A stretch of 64,000 nucleotides of DNA from Gammaproteobacteria bacterium (GTDB lineage: Bacteria > Pseudomonadota > Gammaproteobacteria > JAJPIJ01): positions 72,905 through 136,904 of the forward strand of contig DATJVC010000025.1 of NCBI GenBank assembly GCA_035501935.1, read 5' to 3'. How positions within the stretch are numbered: the stretch's first letter is position 1; each line of letters starts with the position of its first letter. Position numbers and translations under genes: made by a program. Positions 27,842 to 36,689 of the stretch are shown here, piece by piece. Under the pieces are notes generated by a model. That model made no database searches. It saw nothing but the letters and a program-made list of their open reading frames with translations, and had not been told where the DNA came from.

Positions 27842-27875
27842 AAAGGCGGGCTGCCGGCAAGCAGCCCGCCTTTTT
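27842..27875 (+). terminator. Rho-independent terminator after the aldehyde dehydrogenase
   Basis: AAAGGCGGGCTGC (27842-27854) and GCAGCCCGCCTTT (27861-27873) form a perfect 13-bp stem around a CGGCAA loop, ending in a T-run. Confidence 0.92.
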
Positions 27876-27942
27876 ATTCGGCGCCCCGATCCGGAAATCT
27901 GAAGTCGGTGGCCCTTCATCAATGAACGTGTCAGATTAAGCG

Positions 27943-28770
27943 ATGAGCTTGTTCCTCGGCGTCCTGACCGGATTGGTATTGGGCCTCACCGGCGCTGGAG
28001 GATCCATCTTCGCGGTGCCGTTGCTGATGGCTGGTCTGGGTTGGACGCTCACACAAGCCGTGCCCGTTGCCCTGCTGGCGGTGGCGGCGTCCGCCGCCCT
28101 TGGTACGTACATCGCCTGGCACAAGAGCTACGTACGCTACAAGACGGCGGGTCTGATGGCGGCCGCCGGCATGCTGACCTCGCCGCTCGGCTTGAAGGCC
28201 AGCACCGCCCTGCCCCAGACAGCGCTCTCCATCTTGTTCGCGCTAGTACTTGTCGCAGTGGCAATACGAATGTTCCTGCGCGCGAGCCGCGTGCCGGAGG
28301 AAGCGGCAGTGGTGCGCGCTGCAGTGGCCGGCGACGGCAGCCACGCCCATGGACCAATCTGCCGGCTGAACGCGAACACCGGCCGCATCATCTGGACGCG
28401 GCCCTGCGCGTTGATGATTTCAGCGATCGGCCTCGTCACGGGTTTTCTCTCGGGCCTCCTGGGCGTGGGCGGCGGTTTCGTGATAGTCCCGTCCTTGCGC
28501 GCGTTCACGGAATTATCCATGCACTCGGCGGTGGCCACATCGCTGATGGCCATAGCCCTGACCAGCCTCGGCACCGTCGCAGGCGCCGTGCTGCTGGGCC
28601 GCGATTTGCCCTGGCTAATCGCAGTGCCGTTCGTAATCGGCGCCCTGCTGGGCATGACTGGCGGGCGCTGGCTGGCGCCGTACATCGCCGGTGCGCGGCT
28701 GCAAGAGGTGTTTGCCATATTGATGCTGCTGGTCGCCGCCGGCATGGCATTGCATGCCATCTCAACATGA
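27943..28770 (+). CDS. TauE/SafE-family sulfite/organosulfur exporter
   Basis: A 275-residue membrane protein of about eight helices in two repeated halves. Each half has the family glycine signature: GLTGAGGSIFAVPLL near the start and GFLSGLLGVGGGFVIVPSL in the middle. Members move sulfite, sulfoacetate or related anions across the inner membrane. Sulfite export would suit a sulfide oxidiser with FccAB, but there is no direct evidence for the substrate. No Shine-Dalgarno stands out. It lies between the ALDH terminator and mobA. Confidence 0.85.
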   Translation: MSLFLGVLTGLVLGLTGAGGSIFAVPLLMAGLGWTLTQAVPVALLAVAASAALGTYIAWHKSYVRYKTAGLMAAAGMLTSPLGLKASTALPQTALSILFALVLVAVAIRMFLRASRVPEEAAVVRAAVAGDGSHAHGPICRLNANTGRIIWTRPCALMISAIGLVTGFLSGLLGVGGGFVIVPSLRAFTELSMHSAVATSLMAIALTSLGTVAGAVLLGRDLPWLIAVPFVIGALLGMTGGRWLAPYIAGARLQEVFAILMLLVAAGMALHAIST

Positions 28771-28838
28771 CGCCATAACAAGTTCGGTCGCGAGCCCCTT
28801 AGCTCGGTTAAAATGCGCATATCTCATGCGGGTGTTTT

Positions 28839-29471
28839 ATGGCGCTATCACAACAAATCCGCAGTCAATTGAGCGGCCTGGTACTGGCCGGCGGGAACGC
28901 CACGCGCATGGGCGGCATGGACAAAGGACTGCTGATGCTGGCGGGCAAGCCGCTGGTTTCGCGTATCGTGCAGGCGCTGCGCACGCAGGTCGCCGATCTA
29001 TTCATCAACGCCAACCGCAACCTGGAGCAATACCGGGCACTGGGTTATCCAATAATCAGTGACCTCATCGAAGGTTACCAAGGCCCGCTCGCGGGGATGG
29101 CGAGCGGTCTGCGCATTGCCAAAACCCCTTATCTGTTGACGGCCCCATGCGACTCGCCTTTCGTACCCGCTGATCTGGCGGCTCGGCTCCATGCCGGCCT
29201 CATTGACGAGAAGGCGGAGATCGCTGTCGCCGAAAATCAGGGGCGGTTGGAACCGGTGTTTGCGTTGATCGATTGCGGATTGCTGCCGTCACTGCTGAAA
29301 TACCTGGACAGCGGCGAACGCAAGATTGACCGCTGGTATGCCCGGCACCGGATGGTCGCGGTGAACTTCTCCGACAATCCGCGCGCCTTCATCAATCTGA
29401 ACACCCCGGAGGATCTGGCCGTCGTGGAGCAGCAAATGAAGAACTCCGACGCCATGAGGCAGGCGGGATGA
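28839..29471 (+). CDS. mobA: Molybdenum cofactor guanylyltransferase MobA
   Basis: A 210-residue nucleotidyltransferase. It has the N-terminal GTP-binding LVLAGGNATRMGGMDKG, the GPLAGMASGL segment, and TAPCDSPFVP with the metal-binding Asp. MobA transfers GMP from GTP to molybdopterin to make the MGD cofactor used by DMSO-reductase-family enzymes. It overlaps mobB by 4 bases (ATGA), which in turn overlaps moeA, making a tight three-gene operon. Confidence 0.94.
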   Translation: MALSQQIRSQLSGLVLAGGNATRMGGMDKGLLMLAGKPLVSRIVQALRTQVADLFINANRNLEQYRALGYPIISDLIEGYQGPLAGMASGLRIAKTPYLLTAPCDSPFVPADLAARLHAGLIDEKAEIAVAENQGRLEPVFALIDCGLLPSLLKYLDSGERKIDRWYARHRMVAVNFSDNPRAFINLNTPEDLAVVEQQMKNSDAMRQAG

Positions 29472-30016
29472 AGACCACGCCATTGCTGGGCTTCGCGGCG
29501 TGGAGCGGCGCTGGCAAGACCACGCTGCTCAAGGCGCTGCTGCCGCTGCTGCGCGCGCAGAATTTGAGCATAGCCATGATTAAACATGCGCATCATGAAT
29601 TCGACATCGACGTGCCCGGCAAGGACAGCTATGAATTGCGCAAGGCCGGCGCCAATCAGATGCTGGTCTGCTCAAGCAGACGCTGGGCCCTGATGGTGGA
29701 GGCTGCCACGGAACGCGAACCCAAGCTGGCCGACATGCTGCGCCATCTGCCGCGGGAGAACGCGGATCTGATTCTGGTCGAGGGATTGAAGAATGAGCCG
29801 ATGGACAAGATTGAGATTCACCGCCCGGCGTTGAACAAGCCCCTCCTCTGCGCCGATGACCCCCACATTATTGCCGTCGCAAGCGACACACCGCTCACAC
29901 TGCCCCGCGGACTGCCGTTATTGCCGCTCAATGAACCTGCCGTGATCGCGGATTTTATTCTGCACCGGTTTAAACTCGGCAAGCACGCCATGAAAACAGC
30001 CTCGAAATCGTCATGA
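29468..30016 (+). CDS. mobB: Molybdopterin-guanine dinucleotide biosynthesis adapter MobB
   Basis: A 182-residue P-loop protein with Walker A SGAGKTTLL at about residues 13-21, the MobB-specific IKHAHHEFDIDVPGKDSY and a Walker B-like DLILVEGLKNE. It is a GTP-binding partner that assists MobA. It overlaps mobA at its start and moeA at its end by 4 bases each. The C-terminal 12 residues beyond the domain are Lys/Ser-rich and not conserved. Confidence 0.92.
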   Translation: MKTTPLLGFAAWSGAGKTTLLKALLPLLRAQNLSIAMIKHAHHEFDIDVPGKDSYELRKAGANQMLVCSSRRWALMVEAATEREPKLADMLRHLPRENADLILVEGLKNEPMDKIEIHRPALNKPLLCADDPHIIAVASDTPLTLPRGLPLLPLNEPAVIADFILHRFKLGKHAMKTASKSS

Positions 30017-31281
30017 GCAAAGGCGTCATTACAACTCAATCCAGTTGCGCGGATGATTACGACCCGGGTTCGCTGACCTGCGATGAAGCGCTCCGCCGCC
30101 TGCTTGCGGCAGTGTCGCCGGTGGATGGCATCGATCATGTGACTTTGCGCAATAGCCTGGGCCGCGTATTAGCGGAAGACGTCGTCTCCAACGTCAATGT
30201 CCCGGCATACGCCAACTCGGCGATGGACGGTTACGCTGTGCGCAGCGGTGATTTGCCCGTGCAGGACACGGTGCGGTTGCGTATAGCCGGCAGTTCCTAT
30301 GCTGGCAAGCCCTGTTCCGCCACGGTGCAACCGGGCGAATGCGTGCGCATCACGACCGGCGCCATCCTGCCGCAGGGCGCAGATAGCGTGGTGATTCAAG
30401 AGCATGTTGAACGGCTGGGTGACAAGATCCGGGTGGGCGGCGGCCACAAGGCCGGCGACAACGTCCGCGCCGCCGGCGAAGACATTGCCGTGGGACAAAC
30501 CGTGCTGAAGACCGGACGGCGGTTGACGCCGGCCGATCTGGGCCTGCTGGCCTCGCTCGGCATCGGCACCGTGCCGGTGCGGCGACGATTGAAAGTGGCG
30601 TTCCTGTCCACCGGGGATGAGTTGAAACCCGTGGGTGAGCAACTGGCGCCCGGTGAAATCCACGACAGCAACCGCCATACCCTCCACGCCATGTTGACGC
30701 GCCTGGGTGTCGAGGTCGCTGATTTCGGGATCGTGCGCGATGACCGCGCCGCCACCCGCGCTGCCTTCAAGGGCGCCGCGCGGGGACGGGATGCCGTCAT
30801 CAGCAGTGGCGGTGTCTCCGTCGGTGAGGCCGACTTCGTGAAGGAAATCCTGAATGAGCAGGGAAAGATGAATTTCTGGAAAGTGGCGATGAAGCCGGGC
30901 CGGCCGCTCACCTTCGGACAGCTAGGTGATGCCGTGTTTTTCGGCCTGCCTGGAAATCCGGTATCGGTGATGGTGACGTTCTACCAGTTCGTGCAGCCCG
31001 CGTTGCGCAAGATGATGGGCGAGGCGCCGCATGCACCGCTGCTGTTGAAAGCCGTCACACGATCGCGGCTCAAGAAGAAACCCGGCCGGGTGGAATTTCA
31101 GCGCGCGATGCTGGAATGCGATGAAAACGGCAGGCTCTCCGTCAGCACCACGGGCATGCAGGGCTCCGGCATCCTCACCTCCATGTCGCAGGCCAACTGC
31201 TTCATCATCCTGCCGATGGACAGCGGCAATATCGAAGCCGGTGCATTGGTCGATGTGCAACCTTTCGATGGTTTGATCTAA
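30013..31281 (+). CDS. moeA: Molybdopterin molybdenumtransferase MoeA
   Basis: A 422-residue protein with the MoeA domain order: domain I/II residues around NVNVPAYANSAMDGYAV and ITTGAILPQGADSVV, the MoCF-binding domain with FLSTGDEL, SSGGVSVGEADFVK and the active-site FFGLPGNPVSVMVTF, then the C-terminal beta-barrel domain. It inserts molybdate into the dithiolene of adenylylated molybdopterin. It is the third gene of mobA-mobB-moeA. No moaB/mogA adenylyltransferase gene is in the window. Confidence 0.95.
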   Translation: MSKGVITTQSSCADDYDPGSLTCDEALRRLLAAVSPVDGIDHVTLRNSLGRVLAEDVVSNVNVPAYANSAMDGYAVRSGDLPVQDTVRLRIAGSSYAGKPCSATVQPGECVRITTGAILPQGADSVVIQEHVERLGDKIRVGGGHKAGDNVRAAGEDIAVGQTVLKTGRRLTPADLGLLASLGIGTVPVRRRLKVAFLSTGDELKPVGEQLAPGEIHDSNRHTLHAMLTRLGVEVADFGIVRDDRAATRAAFKGAARGRDAVISSGGVSVGEADFVKEILNEQGKMNFWKVAMKPGRPLTFGQLGDAVFFGLPGNPVSVMVTFYQFVQPALRKMMGEAPHAPLLLKAVTRSRLKKKPGRVEFQRAMLECDENGRLSVSTTGMQGSGILTSMSQANCFIILPMDSGNIEAGALVDVQPFDGLI

Positions 31282-31289
31282 TTTACGTC

Positions 31290-32369
31290 TCAGCCAGCCT
31301 CTCTATCGAGCAAAAGGCGCTTGCGCTCGATGCCCCAGCGATAGCCGGACAATGCGCCGTCGTTCCGCACCACGCGATGGCAGGGGATGGCCACCGCCAG
31401 CGTGTTCGCGGCGCAGGCCTGCGCCACGGCCCGGACCGATTTCGGCCTGCCGATCCGCCTGGCAATCTCCGAGTAGCTCGCCGTTTTGCCTGCCGGTATT
31501 GTTCTGAGCGCCTGCCACACGCGCTGTTGAAACGCAGTTCCACGCACGTCGAGCGGCAGGTCGAGTCCCCGCTGCGGCGCCTCGACGAGGCCCACAATTT
31601 TGGCGACGAGTCGCTCGAACCCCTTGTCGCCGCCGATCAGGTTGGCGCGCGGAAATTTGTCCTGCAAGTCACGCACAAGCTTATCGGGGTTATCACCCAG
31701 AAAAATGGCGCAGACGCCGCGCACACTGCAGGCCACAAGGATGGAGCCGAGCGAGCATTCGCCGATGGCGAAGCGTATCTCCGTGTTGGCGCCGCCGGCC
31801 CGGTAGTCCCTCGGCGTCATACCCAGCATATGCGTGGCAGTCGCATAGAACCGGCCGCTGGAGACGAAGCCCGCGTCATAAATTGCGTCGGTCACTGTTG
31901 CATTCCTTCCCAATCTGTCGCGAATACGTTTCTGGCGGTGGGCCATCGCATAGGCCTTGGGCGTCACGCCAGTCACCGCCTTGAAAATCCGGTGGAAATG
32001 GTAGGGGCTGAGCCCGGCGGCCTTGGCGAGTTCATCCAGTTTGGGCGATTTTTCCGCGGCTTCGATGAGACGACATGCCCTGGCCACCGCCGCCGTATAT
32101 TGCGCATGGAGCGCAGGTTGATCCGGTTTGCAGCGTTTGCAGGGTCGGAAGCCCGCTGCTTCGGCCTCGGCGCATGTCCTGTGAAAACGCACGTTCATTC
32201 GCTTGGGCAGACGCGCCGGACACGACGGCCGGCAATACACGCCCGTCGTTTTCACGGAATAATAAAACCCGCCGTCGAAAGAGCGGTCTTTTGCGACCAC
32301 CGCGGCCCAGCGCGGATCATCGCCGGCGGGCGCCTTCCTACGAGCTGGTTTTTGAATCATCCGGGGCAT
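31290..32369 (-). CDS. ada: Ada: methylphosphotriester/O6-methylguanine repair methyltransferase and activator
   Basis: A 359-residue three-part protein. The N-terminal zinc domain has Cys46 (GVYCRPSCPAR), Cys50 and the CKRC pair, matching the methyl-acceptor and zinc ligands of E. coli Ada. The middle has an AraC-type helix-turn-helix (LDELAKAAGLSPYHFHRIFK). The C-terminus is an O6-alkylguanine transferase with the acceptor PCHRVVR and the arginine finger helix SVRAVAQACAAN. It repairs alkylated DNA and, when methylated, activates its own regulon. It is convergent with moeA (8 bases) and divergent from the SpoIIE-type gene. Confidence 0.94.
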   Translation of the reverse strand: MPRMIQKPARRKAPAGDDPRWAAVVAKDRSFDGGFYYSVKTTGVYCRPSCPARLPKRMNVRFHRTCAEAEAAGFRPCKRCKPDQPALHAQYTAAVARACRLIEAAEKSPKLDELAKAAGLSPYHFHRIFKAVTGVTPKAYAMAHRQKRIRDRLGRNATVTDAIYDAGFVSSGRFYATATHMLGMTPRDYRAGGANTEIRFAIGECSLGSILVACSVRGVCAIFLGDNPDKLVRDLQDKFPRANLIGGDKGFERLVAKIVGLVEAPQRGLDLPLDVRGTAFQQRVWQALRTIPAGKTASYSEIARRIGRPKSVRAVAQACAANTLAVAIPCHRVVRNDGALSGYRWGIERKRLLLDREAG

Positions 32370-32386
32370 GTTGAAGCGTCAAGTGT

Positions 32387-32403
32387 ATTTCAGTACCTGA
32401 AAT
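32387..32403. promoter_or_regulatory. Palindrome ATTTCAG-TAC-CTGAAAT between ada and the SpoIIE-type gene
   Basis: A perfect 7-bp inverted repeat around TAC lies 18 bases upstream of the ada start. It looks like a dimeric regulator site. It does not match the E. coli Ada box (AAAGCGCA-like), so the regulator is unknown. Confidence 0.4.
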
Positions 32404-32519
32404 GAAGAATACCCCCGGCCTCACTCGGCCGCACTCCCGATTCTTGCTCTCAAATCAATCCCGGCGGCTGTTTCCGGGGTAATAGTGGCGGGTCACAGTG
32501 CTGATAGACTATCTCGATT

Positions 32520-34649
32520 ATGGGACTGCGCATCCGCACCAAACTGCTGTTGCTGCTGCTGGCGATCGCGCTGGTGCCACTGACCGTGATCGGCTGGCTG
32601 GACTACCGTGCATTACGGTCGCTCGGTATCGATCTGGCCGCTCAAAGCCAGAAGGCGCTGACCGAACGGGCGCAACAAGAACTGTCCCAGACCACCGTCA
32701 GCGACGCACTGCTCATCCAGCGCCAGCGCGAGATCCTGGAGTTGCTGATCCGGGATCAGGCCCGTGAGGTCGAAACCCGGCTGGCGCTGCCGCCCACGGG
32801 CATTCCCGGGACCCCGGATCGCGTGATCTTCGACACCGATTTGGATGCCGGGAAGGTGCCGCCGGACAGAACCGAGCCCATGCCTGGAGCAAACGGTGGC
32901 GCCATGCCCATCACCTACAAGTCGCAGATTTTTCGCATCCCGCCGGGCGGCGCCGTGTCGGAATTCCGGGGCGACATCAACCGGCTGGTCTCAATGAGCG
33001 ACGTTTACCGCGAAATCTACGCCTCGCACAACGACGTGATCCTCCGGCACTACACCACCCTGCAATCGGGATTGCATTCGGTTTATCCGGGGCGCGGGGG
33101 CTATCCCGCCGATTATGATCCGCGGACCCGCCCCTGGTATCAGCATCAATTGCAGACGCCGGGGCTGGCATGGAGTCCGCCGCTCGTCGACGTCGTCAGC
33201 GGCGAAGTCACGCTGGGCCTGTCCATGCCCGTTCGCGCCCCCGACGGTAATTTCGCCGGCGTCACCGCCATGGACATCTCGCTCCAAGGCCTGTTCTCGC
33301 GCGTACCCCTGCCCTCCGGCTGGGCGGCGGAAAGCAACGCCTTCGTGGTGGTTGCCGATCATGACCCCGGCGACGGACAGCACGCGCTAAAGGTGCTGGC
33401 CAGACAGAGCTACGAAACCGCCGCCCGCGACTGGCATACCGTCCTGTCCACGGAATGGCTGACGCCCGAACCGGCCTCGGCCGGCGCCCGGTTGATAACC
33501 GATACCGGCGCGCATCGCGCCGGCATGATCAAGGCGCTTTATCGGGGCGTCGAATCGTTGTGGGCCTATCGCCCGCTCGAAGATGACGGCAGCATTTTAG
33601 TGCTGATCGTGCCTTATGCCCGCGCCATCGAACATGCCGAGTCTGTGCATGCAATGGCCCTCGACGCCACCGCGCAACAATTGAAAACCACGGCGGCCAT
33701 CGCCGTACTGGCGGCGGCGTTGGTCGTGCTGGTGGCTCTGCTCAGCGCCCGCACGGTGACGCGCCCTCTGCATCATCTGGTCGATGTCATCAACCGCGTC
33801 ACCCGCGGCGACCTCAAGGCGCGGGCGCGACTGGACACGGGAGACGAGTGGCAGCGCCTGGCCGAGGGTTTCAACACCATGGTGCCCCAACTACAGGAAC
33901 TCCTGCAGTTGAACCAGTCACTGCAACTGGCGCGCGAGGTGCAGCAGAATCTGATCCCGCAATCGCCGCCCCGCTCCACGCATTTCGACATCGCCGGCCG
34001 CACGATCTATTGCGAGGAAACCGGCGGGGATTATTACGACTTTCTGGATTTGAGCGAATCCCGCATCGGCGTGGTCATCGGCGATGTCTCCGGACACGGC
34101 ATCAGTTCCGCCCTGGTGATGACGGCGATTCGGGCCTTGCTGCACGGCTACACTCAACAGGGCCTGCCCCTGGCAACGCTTATGAGCGCCATCAACACCC
34201 AACTGGCCAAAGACATGCCGTCGGGCCGATTCATGACGCTGTTTTACCTGATCGCGGACGCGGGGGAACGGACTTGCCGCTGGGTCAGCGCCGGTCACGA
34301 CCCGGCAATTTTCTACTGTGCCGCCACGGGTGCCTTCCACGAACTTGTGGGGCAGGACATCCCCATTGGCGTGGAGTCATACTGGAATTATCGGGAATCC
34401 ATCCGGCCTGATATTGCAGATGGTAGTTTGCTGTTTTTCGGCACTGATGGTGTCTGGGAGACGCGCAACAGCGCCGATGAGACTTATGGCAAGGAACGCA
34501 TCCGCAACCTGCTCCGCGCTCATGCCAGGGAAAGCGCCGAGGAGATCTGCACAGCCCTCATTGCCGATTTGCAGACGTTCCGCGGTGCTCAAGCACAACT
34601 CGATGACTTAACCGTGGTCGTGCTGAAAGTAAAAGCCTTCAAAAGTTAA
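32520..34649 (+). CDS. Membrane sensor with Cache-like domain, HAMP and SpoIIE/RsbU-type phosphatase
   Basis: A 709-residue protein. The N-terminal helix (TKLLLLLLAIALVPLTVIGW) starts a periplasmic sensor of about 350 residues containing the dCache-like segments YPADYDPRTRPWYQ and GVTAMDISL. A second helix (TTAAIAVLAAALVVLVALL) is followed by HAMP (RTVTRPLHHLVDVIN ... DEWQRLAEGF). The SpoIIE/PP2C-like phosphatase (about 480-709) has the metal-binding GGDYYDF, IGDVSGHG, SAGHDPA and FGTDGVWE motifs. Such proteins dephosphorylate anti-sigma-factor antagonists. No STAS or RsbW-like gene is adjacent. The last 11 bases overlap the convergent lipoprotein gene. Confidence 0.9.
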   Translation: MGLRIRTKLLLLLLAIALVPLTVIGWLDYRALRSLGIDLAAQSQKALTERAQQELSQTTVSDALLIQRQREILELLIRDQAREVETRLALPPTGIPGTPDRVIFDTDLDAGKVPPDRTEPMPGANGGAMPITYKSQIFRIPPGGAVSEFRGDINRLVSMSDVYREIYASHNDVILRHYTTLQSGLHSVYPGRGGYPADYDPRTRPWYQHQLQTPGLAWSPPLVDVVSGEVTLGLSMPVRAPDGNFAGVTAMDISLQGLFSRVPLPSGWAAESNAFVVVADHDPGDGQHALKVLARQSYETAARDWHTVLSTEWLTPEPASAGARLITDTGAHRAGMIKALYRGVESLWAYRPLEDDGSILVLIVPYARAIEHAESVHAMALDATAQQLKTTAAIAVLAAALVVLVALLSARTVTRPLHHLVDVINRVTRGDLKARARLDTGDEWQRLAEGFNTMVPQLQELLQLNQSLQLAREVQQNLIPQSPPRSTHFDIAGRTIYCEETGGDYYDFLDLSESRIGVVIGDVSGHGISSALVMTAIRALLHGYTQQGLPLATLMSAINTQLAKDMPSGRFMTLFYLIADAGERTCRWVSAGHDPAIFYCAATGAFHELVGQDIPIGVESYWNYRESIRPDIADGSLLFFGTDGVWETRNSADETYGKERIRNLLRAHARESAEEICTALIADLQTFRGAQAQLDDLTVVVLKVKAFKS

Positions 34650-35352
34650 TGCCGAGAGGCTGATAACCAAAGATGGCGTTCAAATGATGTAAAAACGCAT
34701 GGCCGCCCTCGCTCTGCCAGGTCTCGGTCACACGCTTGTCGACCCGCTCATATTCCTGCAATAACTCCGGAACACTTCGAACAGAATCGGGACTGGGCGC
34801 GTAACGATCGACGAGCGAAAGCCAGGTCTGGCTTGCGCCCATCGCAAAATACGGCCAGCTTTCATTGAGATCATGGCTCCAGATGGGATCGCCCGTCGCC
34901 CCGATGTCCGTCTTCAGTGTACCGTGCACGTCATCCACCACCAGTTCCTTCACCACGCCCGCCTGTTGCAGATCAGCAAGCAACGGTTGCGATTGCAGAT
35001 CCCTGAAAATCGCCGCGGCCACGCGGGCAGGTGCATAGAATATGAAGCGGAAACGATGGCCGGCTTCATCGCGGGCCGCCCGCCGGTGAATGCGCCACAA
35101 ACTGATCGCCGCGTGAAAACGGTTCAACTCCGGCTCGACGAGCCGATGCGCAAGCAAGTCGTCGACATAAAAACGCGGCTGCGTGTTTTCCGGCCAGTCC
35201 ACCGTGAAATAGGCAATCCACCAGGCCGGCGTTTGATTTTCGGGCGTGACGACCGTCATTTCCTGCTCCGGCGGGACAGCGGGCTTGACGCCCTGGCCGC
35301 AACCAGACAACAGCAGGCAAAACGCCGACAACCACCACAATACATGGCGCAT
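34639..35352 (-). CDS. Hypothetical lipoprotein
   Basis: A 237-residue protein with a lipoprotein signal (VLWWLSAFCLLLSGC, lipobox LLSGC). The mature part is mixed alpha/beta and includes RFRFIFYAPARVAAAIF and a WPYFAMGASQTWLSLVD segment. No family is recognised with certainty. The start at 35352 gives a normal lipoprotein signal; the ATG at 35379 lies inside moaE. Its start lies 9 bases beyond the stop of moaE (35361), so it may be cotranscribed with moaD-moaE as a third gene, although its role in Moco synthesis is not suggested by its sequence. Confidence 0.7.
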   Translation of the reverse strand: MRHVLWWLSAFCLLLSGCGQGVKPAVPPEQEMTVVTPENQTPAWWIAYFTVDWPENTQPRFYVDDLLAHRLVEPELNRFHAAISLWRIHRRAARDEAGHRFRFIFYAPARVAAAIFRDLQSQPLLADLQQAGVVKELVVDDVHGTLKTDIGATGDPIWSHDLNESWPYFAMGASQTWLSLVDRYAPSPDSVRSVPELLQEYERVDKRVTETWQSEGGHAFLHHLNAIFGYQPLGINF

Positions 35353-35360
35353 CCCCGATC

Positions 35361-35795
35361 TCAGCCCGGCGTATTGCATTTCACCCAGCGGCTGCCAGCC
35401 TCGAGCTGTTCCTTCTTCCAGAGCGGCGCGCGCGATTTGAGGTCCTCGATCAGAAACCGGCAGGCCGCGAAAGCGTCCGCGCGGTGCGCCGACCAGGCGG
35501 CCACCAACACGATCGGATCGCCCGGCTTGAGATCGCCCACGCGATGCAGAATCAGGGCGTCGTTGATCGGCCAGCGCTGCATGGCCTCCTCGGCGATGCG
35601 GGTGAGATGTTTTTCCGTCATGCCCGGATAATGCTCAAGATGCATCGCCTGCACGCTGTCATCGCCGCTCAGATCGCGCGTCGCGCCGACGAATACGGCG
35701 GTGGCGCCATAAGCGCCTGCCGCCAGCACCTGCTTTTCATAGGCGGCCACTTCCACCCAGGGATCAAAAGGCTTCGTCCGTACTTCGATTTTCAT
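35361..35795 (-). CDS. moaE: Molybdopterin synthase catalytic subunit MoaE
   Basis: A 144-residue protein with the MoaE pattern: GATAVFVGATRD near the start, the LEHYPGMTEKHL active-site helix, HRVGDLKPGDPIVLVAA, and SAHRADAFAACRFLIEDLKSRAPLWKKE, including the catalytic lysine near the end. It joins with MoaD to add the dithiolene sulfurs to cyclic pyranopterin monophosphate. It starts 5 bases after the moaD stop on the same strand. Confidence 0.95.
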   Translation of the reverse strand: MKIEVRTKPFDPWVEVAAYEKQVLAAGAYGATAVFVGATRDLSGDDSVQAMHLEHYPGMTEKHLTRIAEEAMQRWPINDALILHRVGDLKPGDPIVLVAAWSAHRADAFAACRFLIEDLKSRAPLWKKEQLEAGSRWVKCNTPG

Positions 35796-35800
35796 GGGGC

Positions 35801-36034
35801 TCAGCCTCCCGTCACCGGTGGGAAAAAAGCCACCTCATCGCCATCGGCCAGCGGTTTCCGCCGCTCGGCATATTCCTTGTTGATCGCGACCAGCGTATTC
35901 GGCGGCATCGGAACGCCGCCGGTCACCTGGGCCCAAGCCTGTTCGGCCGTGGCGCCGGCAGATGCGTCCACGTCAACTTCACGCCGGCCGAACTGTTCCG
36001 CCAGGCTCGCCAATAGCTTTACCTTTATACGCAC
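35801..36034 (-). CDS. moaD: Molybdopterin synthase sulfur carrier subunit MoaD
   Basis: A 77-residue ubiquitin-like protein ending in the required Gly-Gly (FFPPVTGG), which is thiocarboxylated to donate sulfur. The NTLVAINKEYAERRKPLADGDEVAF segment is typical of MoaD. It is the first gene of moaD-moaE and is divergent from moaC with 70 bases between starts. The GVPMPPN insertion is short and within family variation. Confidence 0.94.
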   Translation of the reverse strand: MRIKVKLLASLAEQFGRREVDVDASAGATAEQAWAQVTGGVPMPPNTLVAINKEYAERRKPLADGDEVAFFPPVTGG

Positions 36035-36104
36035 GCGCCTATTCTACGCCCCTGCCACTTTTCATGAGAAAGCCTTATTCTAAATAATCCCAAGGAATCT
36101 CTTC

Positions 36105-36587
36105 ATGCCCAAACTGACTCATCTGAACAAGAAAGGCGAGGCGCGCATGGTGGACGTGTCGGCCAAGGCCGTCACCCATCGCGTGGCCGTGGCCGAGGGG
36201 TGCATCCGCATGAAGGCCGCAACCCTGCGCCGCGTTCAGACTGCCGGACACAAGAAGGGCGACGTGCTGGCGGTGGCGCGCGTGGCCGGCATCATGGCCG
36301 CCAAGCAGACCTCGGAGCTAATCCCGTTGTGCCATCCGTTGTCGCTGACGCGGGTGGAAATCGAATTGACGCCGGAGAAGAAAAAGAATGCCGTGCATTG
36401 CCGCGCTTCCGTCGAGACGGATGGCAAGACCGGCGTGGAGATGGAGGCCCTGCTGGCCGTGGAAATCGCGCTGCTCACGATCTACGACATGTGCAAGGCG
36501 GTTGACCGCGGCATGACGATTAACGGCGTGCGCCTGCTGGAGAAATCCGGCGGTCGCAGCGGCATCTGGCGCCGCCGAAAAAACTAA
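36105..36587 (+). CDS. moaC: Cyclic pyranopterin monophosphate synthase MoaC
   Basis: A 160-residue protein with the MoaC core: [18 protein letters not shown], the [23 protein letters not shown] active-site helix and strand (with conserved Lys and His), [11 protein letters not shown] and MCKAVDRGM near the end. It converts the MoaA product to cPMP. A Shine-Dalgarno (AAGGAA) precedes the ATG. It is divergent from moaD and is followed by an inverted pair of palindromic repeats. Confidence 0.95.
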   Translation: MPKLTHLNKKGEARMVDVSAKAVTHRVAVAEGCIRMKAATLRRVQTAGHKKGDVLAVARVAGIMAAKQTSELIPLCHPLSLTRVEIELTPEKKKNAVHCRASVETDGKTGVEMEALLAVEIALLTIYDMCKAVDRGMTINGVRLLEKSGGRSGIWRRRKN

Positions 36588-36595
36588 AGGCAAAA

Positions 36596-36674
36596 CCGTT
36601 CGTGCTGAGGTATCGAAGCACGAACGAAATAACGCGAACATGGCGTCCGCCCTTCTATACATCAGGGCGAACGG
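36596..36674. repeat. Inverted pair of CCGTTCG...CGAACGG-type palindromic elements
   Basis: Copy A (36596-36626) reads CCGTTCGTGCT, a 10-base loop GAGGTATCGA, then AGCACGAACG: a perfect 10-bp stem. Copy B (36648-36674), read on the minus strand, begins CCGTTCGCCCTGA and continues to GAAGGGCG, a second hairpin with the same outer bases and the same CTGA/GAAG shoulders. The two copies face in opposite directions, 21 bases apart, between moaC and the convergent cupin gene. The form is that of a dispersed bacterial intergenic palindrome. Confidence 0.75.
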
Positions 36675-36689
36675 TTGTTTGAAACAAAT

